DNA from: CAYLQA01 sp964385695
GTDB taxonomy: Bacteria; Desulfobacterota; Desulfobulbia; Desulfobulbales; Desulfurivibrionaceae
Reading direction: 5' to 3'
NCBI GenBank assembly: GCA_964385695.1
Contig: CAYLQA010000015.1
Coordinates: forward strand, 1-59,912
DNA: 59,912 nt
The position numbers and the translations under genes were made by a program. The notes beneath the pieces were generated by a model, which saw only the letters and a list, made by a program, of their open reading frames with translations, searched no databases and had not been told where the DNA came from. Numbering within the stretch: position 1 is the stretch's first letter; the number at the start of each line of letters is the position of its first letter. Shown here in pieces: positions 18,801-26,676 of the stretch.

Positions 18801-19318
18801 CCCACTTTCTCCTTAAGTAGAAAATTGTATTTTGGGCTGCTGTTCACAACCCCCCTTATCTCTCAAGTGGCATGCGACGTCTACATGCCACCTCCTTTGA
18901 CCCCAAACTGGAGCCAAAAATATAAACACACCCGCAGTGTGTTTCCTCTCTCATTTCATCCTTACTAATGGGTAAATCCCTAAATTACCCTATAAATACA
19001 GAATTTATTTTAGTTACCCCACCAACTGACACTTGTCAAAAGAAATAAATGAATCCTTCCTCATTAATATCCCCTTACTTTTCGTCAGGTTAGCTCAGTT
19101 TGATAAACGATTTTTTCTTCATGCAATTCTTTTTCTAAATTGCCACCGCCTTCCCTGGCGGTCGAGAGCCCAGGAATATATAAAAAAATGTTGCCTGAAG
19201 GGCATGCTATGGTATTAAAGTGACACTTGTTTTTACGTGCTTCTTGTATACTTGCTCCCTTATCTGCTCAGGCAAGAACACTTTTTACGTATGATAAATT
19301 TTCTCTTCAGGATGAACC
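18801..19318. other. intergenic region between divergent porin and glyQ
   Basis: This AT-rich 518-base stretch must hold both promoters. An inverted repeat GTGGCATG (18867-18874) / CATGCCAC (18884-18891) lies in the probable leader of the porin mRNA, about 70-90 bases before its start, and could be an operator or leader hairpin. A 61-codon open frame at 19033-19218 has no ribosome binding site and no motif, so I do not call it a gene. Confidence 0.45.
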
Positions 19319-20191
19319 ATGTATTTTCAGGATATTATTTTAGAGTTGAGTAAGTATTGGCTGGAACAGGGCTGTGTCTTGCAACAGCCCTATGATATGG
19401 AGGTTGGGGCAGGCACCTTTCACCCAGCCACCTTGCTCCGCGCCCTTGGGCCGGAGCCATGGAAAACCGCCTATGTCCAACCTTCACGCAGGCCGACCGA
19501 CGGACGTTATGGCGAAAACCCCAACCGCCTACAACATTATTACCAGTATCAGGTGATCATCAAACCATCACCGCCCAATATTCAGGACCTCTACATCGAA
19601 AGCCTCAAGCGTTTCGGCCTTGATCCTTTGGAACATGATATTCGTTTTGTCGAGGATGACTGGGAATCCCCCACCCTGGGCGCCTCAGGCCTGGGTTGGG
19701 AGGTATGGCTGGACGGGATGGAAATCACCCAGTTCACCTACTTTCAGCAGGCAGGCAGCCAAGAACTGCACCCGATTACGGTGGAGGTAACCTACGGTCT
19801 GGAACGCATTGCCATGTATCTGCAAGGCGTAAACAGCGTGTATGATTTGGCCTGGAACGAAGAGGTGACCTACGGCGATATCTTTCACCAGGCTGAGGTA
19901 GAATTCTCCGCCTTCAACTACGAGCACGCCAATGTCGAGGCCCTGCTGAACTTTTTTGATACTTATGAGAGCGAGGCCCATAAGCTGCTCGACATCAACC
20001 TTGTCCTGCCCGCCTACGACTACTGCCTGAAGTGCTCACACACCTTTAACCTGCTCGATGCCAGAAAGGCCATCAGCGTGGCAGAGCGCACCCGCTACAT
20101 CGGCAGGATCAGGGCAATAGCCAGAAAGGTGGCGGAGAAATACGTGGCGCAACGGGAAGAGATGGGACACCCCTTACTGAGAGGCAAATAG
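19319..20191 (+). CDS. glyQ: glycyl-tRNA synthetase alpha subunit
   Basis: The 290-residue product is the catalytic alpha chain of the bacterial alpha2-beta2 glycyl-tRNA synthetase. The class II core is well conserved: LQQPYDMEVGAGTFHPAT near the start, YVQPSRRPTDGRYGENPNR, LGWEVWLDGMEITQFTYFQQ, and the C-terminal AISVAERTRYIGRIRA. AGGA sits about nine bases before the ATG. The beta chain gene glyS, usually next to glyQ, is not downstream. A repeat element and tRNA-Sec follow instead, so glyS must be elsewhere. Confidence 0.96.
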   Translation: MYFQDIILELSKYWLEQGCVLQQPYDMEVGAGTFHPATLLRALGPEPWKTAYVQPSRRPTDGRYGENPNRLQHYYQYQVIIKPSPPNIQDLYIESLKRFGLDPLEHDIRFVEDDWESPTLGASGLGWEVWLDGMEITQFTYFQQAGSQELHPITVEVTYGLERIAMYLQGVNSVYDLAWNEEVTYGDIFHQAEVEFSAFNYEHANVEALLNFFDTYESEAHKLLDINLVLPAYDYCLKCSHTFNLLDARKAISVAERTRYIGRIRAIARKVAEKYVAQREEMGHPLLRGK

Positions 20192-20200
20192 AAAAATCTT

Positions 20201-20277
20201 CAACGCAAGGACGCCAAGTCGCAAAGAAAATTTTTTAAAACTCTCTTTTATCTTTGCGCCCTTGCGTCTTTGCGTTG
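20201..20277. repeat. inverted CGCAAAG-type repeat element
   Basis: Left arm 20201-20226 and right arm 20252-20277 are 26-base inverted copies with about four differences. They are built from CAACGCAAAG / GACGCAAG / GCGCAAAG units. Similar CGCAAAGACGCAAGG elements recur between genes in many delta-proteobacterial and other genomes. It begins ten bases after the glyQ stop and lies just beyond the 3-prime end of tRNA-Sec. Confidence 0.7.
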
Positions 20278-20293
20278 TCTTTGTCTCAAAAAA

Positions 20294-20391
20294 TGGCGGA
20301 AGTGCATGGGAATCGAACCCACCTACCAGGCTGTTAACCCGGTACACCGGATTTGAAGTCCGGGAGGGCCACCAGTGCCCTTTCCACTTCC
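20294..20391 (-). tRNA. selC: tRNA-Sec (UCA)
   Basis: On the minus strand the 98-base sequence starts GGAAGTGG and ends GCACTTCC-GCCA, with CCA encoded. The anticodon arm is CCGGACTTCAAATCCGG, giving anticodon TCA in the loop CTTCAAA, the same loop as in E. coli SelC. The acceptor stem is extended, the variable arm is long (about 20 bases), and the T arm contains GGTTCGATTCC. These are the marks of bacterial selenocysteine tRNA. No selA, selB or selD is in the window. Confidence 0.96.
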
Positions 20392-20636
20392 GCGTAACAC
20401 AGTAAACATAGTTTTTCATGACGTTTCCGACAACTTCTTTCTCAAATTTTCTCATACGAGAAAAAATAATTATCCCCTAACAATAGGCCCCAAGACGACC
20501 AATCCCTTGGACTTGTGAGAATTTTTCATTGCGCTCACCTTCATTTTTTTTTGGCATTAGTGAAAAAATAAGGTAAATAAGGGCGAATTTATATTTTTAA
20601 CTCCATTTCTACTAAGAAGAAAGGAACCGCTTACAG

Positions 20637-21035
20637 ATGGAATGCGAACGGTTACAAAGACTTGTTAAACAGTGGTATACGCAGGTGCAGGATGAAGCCA
20701 TGGCCCCTGCCCGTATGGTTATGTTCATGGAACAACATATTGATGAATGCCACGATTGTTTGGCTGACCCTCTTGTGCGAGGAGAGATTGCCAAGATAAC
20801 GGAAATCATTCTCCCGCCCGAAAAGAAACGCAAGCCCGCCAATAAAGAGCAGGCCGCAAAAGCTCCGGCTGATGCTGCCCCCGATGCCCCTCCTGAAAAG
20901 CCGGTCACGACTGAGCAGAGTCCCGCTGAAGAGAGCGAAGAGGCTACCGAAGAAAAATACGTCTCTGATGACGATGAGGATGGTGACGAGGCAAGCAACA
21001 TCGAGGTAGATGACGATACAGTGGGTGAGGTGTAA
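20637..21035 (+). CDS. small acidic protein with zinc-finger-like HxxxCxxC motif
   Basis: The 132-residue product is not a family I can name. The N-terminal half (about 1-60) is helical and contains QHIDECHDC at about 33-41. This is the H-x3-C-x2-C spacing of the anti-sigma zinc finger (zf-HC2), here not followed by a membrane span. The C-terminal half is a low-complexity Ala/Pro/Glu/Asp tail with a net strongly negative charge (SDDDEDGDE). It is a single-gene unit with its own terminator. A zinc-binding regulatory role is an inference from one motif. Confidence 0.65.
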   Translation: MECERLQRLVKQWYTQVQDEAMAPARMVMFMEQHIDECHDCLADPLVRGEIAKITEIILPPEKKRKPANKEQAAKAPADAAPDAPPEKPVTTEQSPAEESEEATEEKYVSDDDEDGDEASNIEVDDDTVGEV

Positions 21036-21070
21036 AGCACACTCCTCTTCGCGACATAGAAGCATAAAAA

Positions 21071-21099
21071 AAGGCGCTCCAGACGGAGCGCCTTTTTTG
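21071..21099 (+). terminator. terminator of the small acidic protein gene
   Basis: AAGGCGCTCC and GGAGCGCCTT form a 10-bp stem with loop AGAC, flanked by an A run and a T run. It lies 35 bases after the stop codon at 21035. Confidence 0.92.
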
Positions 21100-21273
21100 T
21101 TGGCAAAAATGGGTATCTGTAGATCATTAAGAGGTAAGGTTTGACGCGGCATGATAGTCCCCCCAGACGTTTTTAGGGGCCTTTTACCTTGAGGGCACCC
21201 AACCTGCCCCCAAACAAGCCCCTAAAGCTCATGAAACCCAGGGTATCACGGCGGACTTTTTCACGGACAAGAA

Positions 21274-21306
21274 AAAACCCGCAAAGCCTTAAGCAATGCG
21301 GGTTTT
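21274..21306 (-). terminator. terminator downstream of the CAU tRNA
   Basis: AAAACCCGCA (21274-21283) and TGCGGGTTTT (21297-21306) form a 10-bp stem. On the minus strand it is followed by TTTTTCTTG and lies 33 bases past the tRNA 3-prime end. Confidence 0.8.
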
Positions 21307-21339
21307 CGTATCTTACCGGACGTTGCCGGATTATGTTAA

Positions 21340-21416
21340 TGGTGGCGATGCAGGGACTTGAACCCCGGACTCTACGGATATGAGCCGTATGCTCTAACCA
21401 GCTGAGCTACATCGCC
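21340..21416 (-). tRNA. tRNA with CAU anticodon (elongator Met likely)
   Basis: The 77-base minus-strand sequence begins GGCGATGTAGCTCAG and ends CATCGCC-ACCA with CCA encoded. The anticodon arm is TACGG-CTCATAT-CCGTA, anticodon CAT. The 5-prime G pairs normally with the acceptor 3-prime end, so it is not an initiator tRNA. Elongator Met and the lysidine-modified Ile tRNA share this anticodon and cannot be separated with confidence by eye. Confidence 0.9.
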
Positions 21417-21553
21417 ACGGCGGCCACATGACATAGTCACACGGCAAAAAGAAGGTTCTTATATGCAAAATTTTCTGTCGCTTGTCAAGCCCGAAAAACG
21501 GCAGCTTGACAAAACATGATCAGCTTTAATCTTCAGCCAATCTATGTGACCTC

Positions 21554-21617
21554 TGTAGGAGCCCCTTCAGGGGCGATTCGTCAGGCATTGACCATCGCCC
21601 CTGAAGGGGCTCCTACA
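21554..21617. repeat. REP-like inverted repeat
   Basis: Arms 21554-21577 and 21594-21617 are perfect 24-base inverted copies around a 16-base loop. Each arm contains its own smaller palindrome (CCCCTTCAGGGG / CCCCTGAAGGGG) behind TGTAGGAG. The design (a GTAGGAGC head plus an imperfect palindrome, arranged tail to tail) resembles the REP/BIME elements mobilised by RAYT transposases. No RAYT gene is in the window. Confidence 0.8.
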
Positions 21618-21645
21618 ACATAAGAGCACATAAGCAACAAAAAGA

Positions 21646-21679
21646 AAGCCAAGGACCGAAAACTCTCGATCCTTGGCTT
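21646..21679 (-). terminator. terminator of the groES-groEL operon
   Basis: AAGCCAAGGA and TCCTTGGCTT form a 10-bp stem with a 14-base loop. On the minus strand it is followed by TCTTTTTG. It lies about 140 bases past the groEL stop, beyond the palindromic element at 21711-21820. Confidence 0.75.
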
Positions 21680-21710
21680 GATAATCTCACTTCAGGTGAA
21701 GGGGACAACT

Positions 21711-21820
21711 GTAAAAAGATTACAGAGTGATGCAAATGCAAGGCAGAGCTAAGCTCGCTATACGCCAGTATGCGAGCTCAGCGATAACGCCGCAGGTGCG
21801 TTGCTCTGTGATCTTTTTAC
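21711..21820. repeat. 110-bp palindromic element overlapping the groEL stop
   Basis: Terminal inverted repeats at 21711-21727 and 21804-21820 match at 16 of 17 positions. Inside them a second imperfect inverted pair and a core hairpin (GCTCGC-TATACGCCAGTAT-GCGAGC) make almost the whole 110 bases self-complementary. The right end covers the groEL stop codon at 21817-21819. The layout is that of a small non-autonomous palindromic repeat. Confidence 0.65.
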
Positions 21821-23475
21821 ATCATGCCGCCCATGCCGCCCATTCCACCCATGCCGCCAGGCATACCGCCAGGCATAGCAGGCATGCCGCCACCCTCCTC
21901 TTCAGGATGCTCGGCAACCATACACTCGGTGGTCAACAGCAGACTGGCAACACTGGCTGCGTTCTGCAGGGCAAAACGGGTAACCTTGGCAGGATCGATA
22001 ACACCGGCCTTGAGCAGGTCTTCGTATTTCTCGTTATAGGCGTTGAAACCCTTGGCCCCCTTCATGTTCTTCACATGCTCAACGATAACAGAACCCTCAA
22101 GGCCTGCATTGTTGGCAATCTGACGAACCGGCTCTTCCATGGCGCGGGCCACAATCTCTTTACCCAGAGACTGCTCACCGTCCAATTTCAGGGCTTTGAG
22201 AGCCTTGAGGCAACGCAGGTAGGCAACACCGCCACCAGGCACGATGCCTTCTTCAACGGCTGCGCGGGTAGCGTTTAAGGCATCCTCAACACGGGCCTTT
22301 TTCTCTTTCATTTCGATCTCGGTTGCAGCGCCAACATTGATAACGGCAACACCGCCGATCAGCTTGGCCAGACGCTCCTGGAGCTTCTCGCGATCGTAAT
22401 CAGAGGTAGAGGTCTCGATCTGGGTACGGATATGCTTCACGCGACCCTCGAGCTGTGCCTTGTCGCCGGCCCCGTCAACGATGGTGGTGTTGTCTTTATC
22501 CATAACAACGCGCTTGGCAGAGCCAAGGTCGTTTACAGTGACGTTCTCAAGTTTGATGCCCAAGTCCTCGGTGATAACCTGACCGCCGGTGAGAATAGCG
22601 ATATCCTCAAGCATGGCCTTGCGGCGGTCGCCAAAGCCAGGAGCTTTGACAGCTGCGATGTTCAGGGTGCCGCGCAATTTGTTCACTACCAGAGTAGCCA
22701 GTGCCTCGCCGTCAACATCCTCGGCGATGATGCAGAGCGGCTTGCCCATCTTGGCAACCTGCTCCAGAATCGGCAGAAGGTCCTTCATGTTGCTGATCTT
22801 CTTCTCGTTGATCAGGATCAGGGGATCCTCCATGTTTACTTCCATCTTCTCAGCGTCGGTAACAAAGTAAGGAGAGAGGTAACCGCGGTCAAACTGCATA
22901 CCCTCAACCACGTCCAGATCGGTCTCCATGCCCTTTGCCTCTTCAACGGTGATAACACCCTCTTTACCAACCTTGTCCATGGCCTCGGCAATGATATTAC
23001 CGATGGTGGCGTCGTTGTTGGCGGAGATGGTGCCGACCTGGGCAATCTCTTTCTGCTCTTTGGTGGGAGCGGCGATGTTGCGCAGCTCGGCCACAACAGC
23101 CTCAACACTGGCGTCGATTCCGCGCTTGATGTCCATGGGGTTGCTGCCCGCGGCAACCAGCTTGGAACCCTCGCCATAGATACCTTGGGCCAGGATGGTG
23201 GCAGTGGTGGTACCGTCACCGGCAACATCGCTAGTTTTGGAGGCAACCTCTTTGACCATCTGGGCGCCCATGTTCTCGAACTTGTCTTTGAGCTCAATCT
23301 CTTTGGCAACGGAAACACCATCCTTGGTGATGGTGGGAGCGCCGAAGGATTTCTCCAGCAGTACATTACGACCCTTGGGTCCAAGGGTAACCTTTACGGC
23401 ATTTGCCAGGCTGTTTACGCCCTGGAGGATAGACTCGCGGGCCTTTACACCGTATTTGATATCTTTTGCAGCCAT
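21817..23475 (-). CDS. groEL: chaperonin GroEL
   Basis: The 552-residue product is the 60-kDa chaperonin that folds proteins inside a double ring with GroES. It has the ATP motifs VTLGPKGRNV and AGDGTTTATILAQ and the nucleotide-site motif GIVPGGGVAYLR. The tail is Gly/Met-rich, built of GGM repeats, as in group I chaperonins. It follows groES on the minus strand after 96 bases. The stop codon lies inside the end of a palindromic repeat element. Confidence 0.98.
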   Translation of the reverse strand: MAAKDIKYGVKARESILQGVNSLANAVKVTLGPKGRNVLLEKSFGAPTITKDGVSVAKEIELKDKFENMGAQMVKEVASKTSDVAGDGTTTATILAQGIYGEGSKLVAAGSNPMDIKRGIDASVEAVVAELRNIAAPTKEQKEIAQVGTISANNDATIGNIIAEAMDKVGKEGVITVEEAKGMETDLDVVEGMQFDRGYLSPYFVTDAEKMEVNMEDPLILINEKKISNMKDLLPILEQVAKMGKPLCIIAEDVDGEALATLVVNKLRGTLNIAAVKAPGFGDRRKAMLEDIAILTGGQVITEDLGIKLENVTVNDLGSAKRVVMDKDNTTIVDGAGDKAQLEGRVKHIRTQIETSTSDYDREKLQERLAKLIGGVAVINVGAATEIEMKEKKARVEDALNATRAAVEEGIVPGGGVAYLRCLKALKALKLDGEQSLGKEIVARAMEEPVRQIANNAGLEGSVIVEHVKNMKGAKGFNAYNEKYEDLLKAGVIDPAKVTRFALQNAASVASLLLTTECMVAEHPEEEGGGMPAMPGGMPGGMGGMGGMGGMM

Positions 23476-23571
23476 AATTAAAATTCTCCTTTCAAATTCT
23501 CTAAGAAATTACAAACCGTTTAGAGGCTCACCAACGCCGTGTGATCAACTCACTCGGCTCATTGAAGGTGC

Positions 23572-23859
23572 TTACTCGACAATACCTAAGACATCATCTT
23601 CACGCATGATGAGGTACTCTACCCCGTCAAGCTTGACATCGGTGCCGCCGTATTTGCTGAACAAAACCACATCGCCAGCCTTTACTTCCATGGCCACGCG
23701 CTCGCCTTTGTCGCTCAGGCGCCCCTTGCCAACGGCAACAACCTTGCCCTCGGCCGGTTTTTCCTTGGCACTGTCAGGAATGATGATGCCACCCTTGGTT
23801 GTTTCCTCTTCCTCCAGTCTCTGGACCAGAATGCGATCATTCAACGGACGAATTTTCAT
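23572..23859 (-). CDS. groES: co-chaperonin GroES
   Basis: The 95-residue product starts MKIRPLNDRILVQRLEEEE and has the mobile loop TTKGGIIIPDSAKEKP, which contacts GroEL, plus the conserved AGDVVLFSKYGG. GGAGGCGT precedes the start codon. It is the promoter-proximal gene of the groES-groEL operon. I found no CIRCE element (TTAGCACTC-N9-GAGTGCTAA) upstream, so HrcA control is not supported. Confidence 0.97.
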   Translation of the reverse strand: MKIRPLNDRILVQRLEEEETTKGGIIIPDSAKEKPAEGKVVAVGKGRLSDKGERVAMEVKAGDVVLFSKYGGTDVKLDGVEYLIMREDDVLGIVE

Positions 23860-23998
23860 TTACGCCTCCATCTCATTTTAATTTTTTAAATCGAAAGATA
23901 CGCAGGCTGATGAACATGTCGCATGGCAAAAAGTTTCATCCAGCCCGCTTCAGAGCGAACAAATGTTGCTCGAGGTTTACAAACACACAAAACAAAGC

Positions 23999-24033
23999 GG
24001 CAGGCAATACCTCAAAAGGAGGTGTTCCCTGCC
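23999..24033. promoter_or_regulatory. hairpin upstream of groES
   Basis: GGCAGG-C-AATACCTC and GAGGTGTT-C-CCTGCC form a stem of about 14 pairs with one mismatch and a 5-base loop. A smaller hairpin (GGGCCA / TGGCCC, 24039-24061) lies next to it. Both sit 140-200 bases before groES on the minus strand and past the ilvE stop. They could be leader or operator structures or spacer repeats; the role is unknown. Confidence 0.4.
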
Positions 24034-24076
24034 TCGATGGGCCAAACAATATGTATGGCCCGACAAAAAATCAAGA

Positions 24077-24112
24077 GCTGAAAAGTCATTTTTTTTATCC
24101 TGTCTTTTCAGC
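24077..24112 (-). terminator. possible ilvE terminator
   Basis: GCTGAAAAG and CTTTTCAGC form a 9-bp stem 22 bases beyond the ilvE stop. On the minus strand it is followed by TCTTGATTTTTTG. The long loop makes it a weak candidate. Confidence 0.45.
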
Positions 24113-24133
24113 ACGTTACAACTTACTTAAAAA

Positions 24134-25201
24134 TTAAAGCTGCATAACCCAGCCGTGGGGATCCTCCTGCTGGCCGTACTGAATCGCCTGCAGTTCATCA
24201 AAGAGCCTTTGCGAAAGCTCACCGGTTTTGCCGTTGTTTATCTCGATATCGCGCCCTTTATAATGAAGGGAGCCCACCGGCGAGATCACCGCTGCGGTGC
24301 CGGTACCGAAGATCTCCTTGAGCGAGCCATCCTCGGTGGCGGCAAGAACATCCTCAATGGAGATCCTTTTCTCCACCACCTTCAGCCCCCATTCTGCGGT
24401 GAGCTGCAGGACAGAATCTCTGGTCACGCCGGGCAGGATGCTGCCGGTAAGGGGCGGGGTAATAAGCTCGTCACCGATGAGGAAAAAGATATTCATGGTG
24501 CCGACCTCTTCTATATATTTCCGCTCCTTGGCATCGAGCCACAGGACCTGGGTAAAGCCCTCTTCCTGCGCCTCCAGGGCAGCCATGATGCTGGCCGCAT
24601 AATTACCGGCGGTCTTAACATGGCCAACCCCGCCGGGTACTGCACGGACATATTTATCGGTAACAAAGATCTTGACCGGATTGAACCCCTCGGCATAATA
24701 GGCGCCAACAGGGCTCAGGATGACAAAGAAAATATACTCCGTAGAGGGGCGAACGCCTAATGCGGCCTCACTGGCTATCATGGTTGGCCGGATGTACAAT
24801 GTTGCCCCCTCACTTCTGGGGATCCACTCCTGGTCAATCTCGACAAGCTTTTTCAGCCCGGCCATGACGTCATCGATTGGCAGCTCAGGCATGCACATGC
24901 GTTTGGCTGAGATATTCATGCGCTCGATATTGGCCGTGGGCCGAAAGAGAAAAATCTTATCGTCCTTGCCGCGGTAAGCCTTGAGCCCCTCAAAAATAGC
25001 CTGCCCGTAATGCAGGGCCATGGCCGCGGGATCCAGGGAAAAATTCTGATAGGGCTGGACCACGGCATCGTGCCAACCGCGATCCGCATTGTATTTCATG
25101 ACCAGCATGTGGTCGGTAAAGTACTGGCCAAACCCGAGGGCAGACTCATCCGGCTTTTCTTTTCCCTCATTTCCCTCAAGTGTTTCTATACGAATTTCCA
25201 T
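24134..25201 (-). CDS. ilvE: branched-chain amino acid aminotransferase
   Basis: This is a PLP fold-type IV transaminase for leucine, isoleucine and valine. Conserved pieces include HYGQAIFEGLKAYR near the start, GHVKTAGNYAASI with the PLP lysine, and EVGTMNIFF and FGTGTAAVISPVG near the phosphate site. I chose ATG 25201 (MEIRIETLEG), preceded by GGGGAG at the right distance, giving about 355 residues. An in-frame ATG at 25285 would add 28 residues that do not look like the family. Confidence 0.93.
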   Translation of the reverse strand: MEIRIETLEGNEGKEKPDESALGFGQYFTDHMLVMKYNADRGWHDAVVQPYQNFSLDPAAMALHYGQAIFEGLKAYRGKDDKIFLFRPTANIERMNISAKRMCMPELPIDDVMAGLKKLVEIDQEWIPRSEGATLYIRPTMIASEAALGVRPSTEYIFFVILSPVGAYYAEGFNPVKIFVTDKYVRAVPGGVGHVKTAGNYAASIMAALEAQEEGFTQVLWLDAKERKYIEEVGTMNIFFLIGDELITPPLTGSILPGVTRDSVLQLTAEWGLKVVEKRISIEDVLAATEDGSLKEIFGTGTAAVISPVGSLHYKGRDIEINNGKTGELSQRLFDELQAIQYGQQEDPHGWVMQL

Positions 25202-25497
25202 GACATCTCCCCTAAACAAAGGGCTGCTATTGTTCGGCCAGGCAATACTGACCATAATTTTTAAAAAAATTCCTTTCATCGCCAAGATGTGACGACTTTA
25301 TCTAAACTTGTTAATAGTGGCAAAAAAACAAGCCGTTACTTCTGCCGTAAAACAGTGCAATATATATGATTCTCTTCTGCTTTGAAACAACTTATTGCTC
25401 TGCCCCCGCCCAAATCTTGTGTATACTGGTAGGAAGCTGTTCTTCAGGCTAGAGAACCTATTTTTTTGATCGATAACAAGCCTTTGCTGGTGAAATA

Positions 25498-26571
25498 ATG
25501 CACGAACAACGCCCCACCCCCATGGTACTTCGGTACTTTCTCATACTCTTTTTGCTCTCAATCCTCCTTTTGGGCAGGATACTGTGGCCTTTTTTATCGA
25601 TCTTGGTTCTTTCTTATCTTCTGGCCGGCATCTTTAAGCCGCTCTACTCCTTTATGCACCGGAAGCTTTCGCAAAACTTTGCCTCGCTTTTGACCTGCAT
25701 GCTCATTATCTTGCTGGTCTTCATCCCCTTGGTTTTTTTCGTGGTCGCCCTTTCCCAGGAGGCGTTTGCCCTCTACCAATGGGGAAAAGACGCCAATCTC
25801 GCCTTAAAATTCAAAGAACTGCACGACAGTGCCTTTTGGCTCAAGGCCCAAACCTTTCTCGGCACCTTCGGGGTCAGTGTTGAGACAGAGGGCATCAACG
25901 AGGCCCTTTCCGGCCTTGCCAAGGTGGTGGGTTTATTTCTCTACAATCAGGCCAGTGCCTGGGCCGCTAACCTGATGCAGTTTGTCTTCCAGTTTTTCAT
26001 GATGATCCTGGTCATCTTCTTTCTGCTCATCGACCATGACCGCTTGATCAACTATGTCCTGCACCTTTCACCGCTGCCGGACGATCAAGAGCGACGCCTG
26101 ATCCAAAAATTTGAGGAGATCGCAGGGGCCGTGCTCATCGGCAACGGCATATGCGGCCTGATCCAGGGTGTGCTTGGCGGCCTGCTCTTTACCATCCTCA
26201 ACATCGGCCCGCCGGTTCTCTGGGGTGGCATGATGGCAATTCTGGCCTTTTTGCCCATCTTCGGCATCGGCTTGGTCCTGATTCCGGCCGGAATCATCTT
26301 GCTCTTTAAGGGCAGCATTGCCAGCGGTGTTTTTGTCCTGATCTTCTATGTCACCCTCTCCTTTTCCGTGGAATATCTCCTCAAACCGAAGATGGTGGGC
26401 GAACAGGTGCAGATGCATACCCTGCTCGTCTTTCTCGCCATCATGGGCGGCCTCTCCGTTTTCGGTTTTTTAGGAATTATCTACGGGCCACTCATCGTCA
26501 CGGGTTTTCTCACTCTGGCAGACATCTATCTTGCAAATTACGACAGGTACATCAAAGAGGGTGGTTGTTGA
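25498..26571 (+). CDS. AI-2E family (PerM-like) membrane transporter
   Basis: The 357-residue protein has the AI-2E/TqsA/PerM layout: two N-terminal membrane spans (about 10-45), another at about 60-85, a cytoplasmic or periplasmic segment to about 150, and a C-terminal block of four to five spans with GNGICGLIQGVLGGLLF and the conserved GPLIVTGFLTLADIY. Substrates in the family vary (autoinducer-2, sodium/proton exchange and others) and cannot be read from sequence. It stands alone between ilvE and the next regulator gene. Confidence 0.85.
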   Translation: MHEQRPTPMVLRYFLILFLLSILLLGRILWPFLSILVLSYLLAGIFKPLYSFMHRKLSQNFASLLTCMLIILLVFIPLVFFVVALSQEAFALYQWGKDANLALKFKELHDSAFWLKAQTFLGTFGVSVETEGINEALSGLAKVVGLFLYNQASAWAANLMQFVFQFFMMILVIFFLLIDHDRLINYVLHLSPLPDDQERRLIQKFEEIAGAVLIGNGICGLIQGVLGGLLFTILNIGPPVLWGGMMAILAFLPIFGIGLVLIPAGIILLFKGSIASGVFVLIFYVTLSFSVEYLLKPKMVGEQVQMHTLLVFLAIMGGLSVFGFLGIIYGPLIVTGFLTLADIYLANYDRYIKEGGC

Positions 26572-26676
26572 AACCCACAAAAAATATTCTTCACCTAAAC
26601 AATCAATAGGTATTGGCCTCCTGGCTATGTTTATTTATGAAATGCAGCAAAACCTTGTCGTAAAAGGCGTTTAAAG

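Noticed and set aside
21711..21820. The palindrome as the main groEL terminator
   Set aside because: It has no T run after the stem and overlaps the stop codon. The hairpin at 21646-21679 with a T run is a better terminator.
22432..23481. Open frame of 349 codons antisense to groEL
   Set aside because: A well-known type of shadow frame opposite groEL; no ribosome binding site and no recognisable motif.
23860..24133. CIRCE element or sigma-32 promoter for groES
   Set aside because: No TTAGCACTC inverted repeat is present, and the closest sigma-32-like boxes match too poorly and with wrong spacing.
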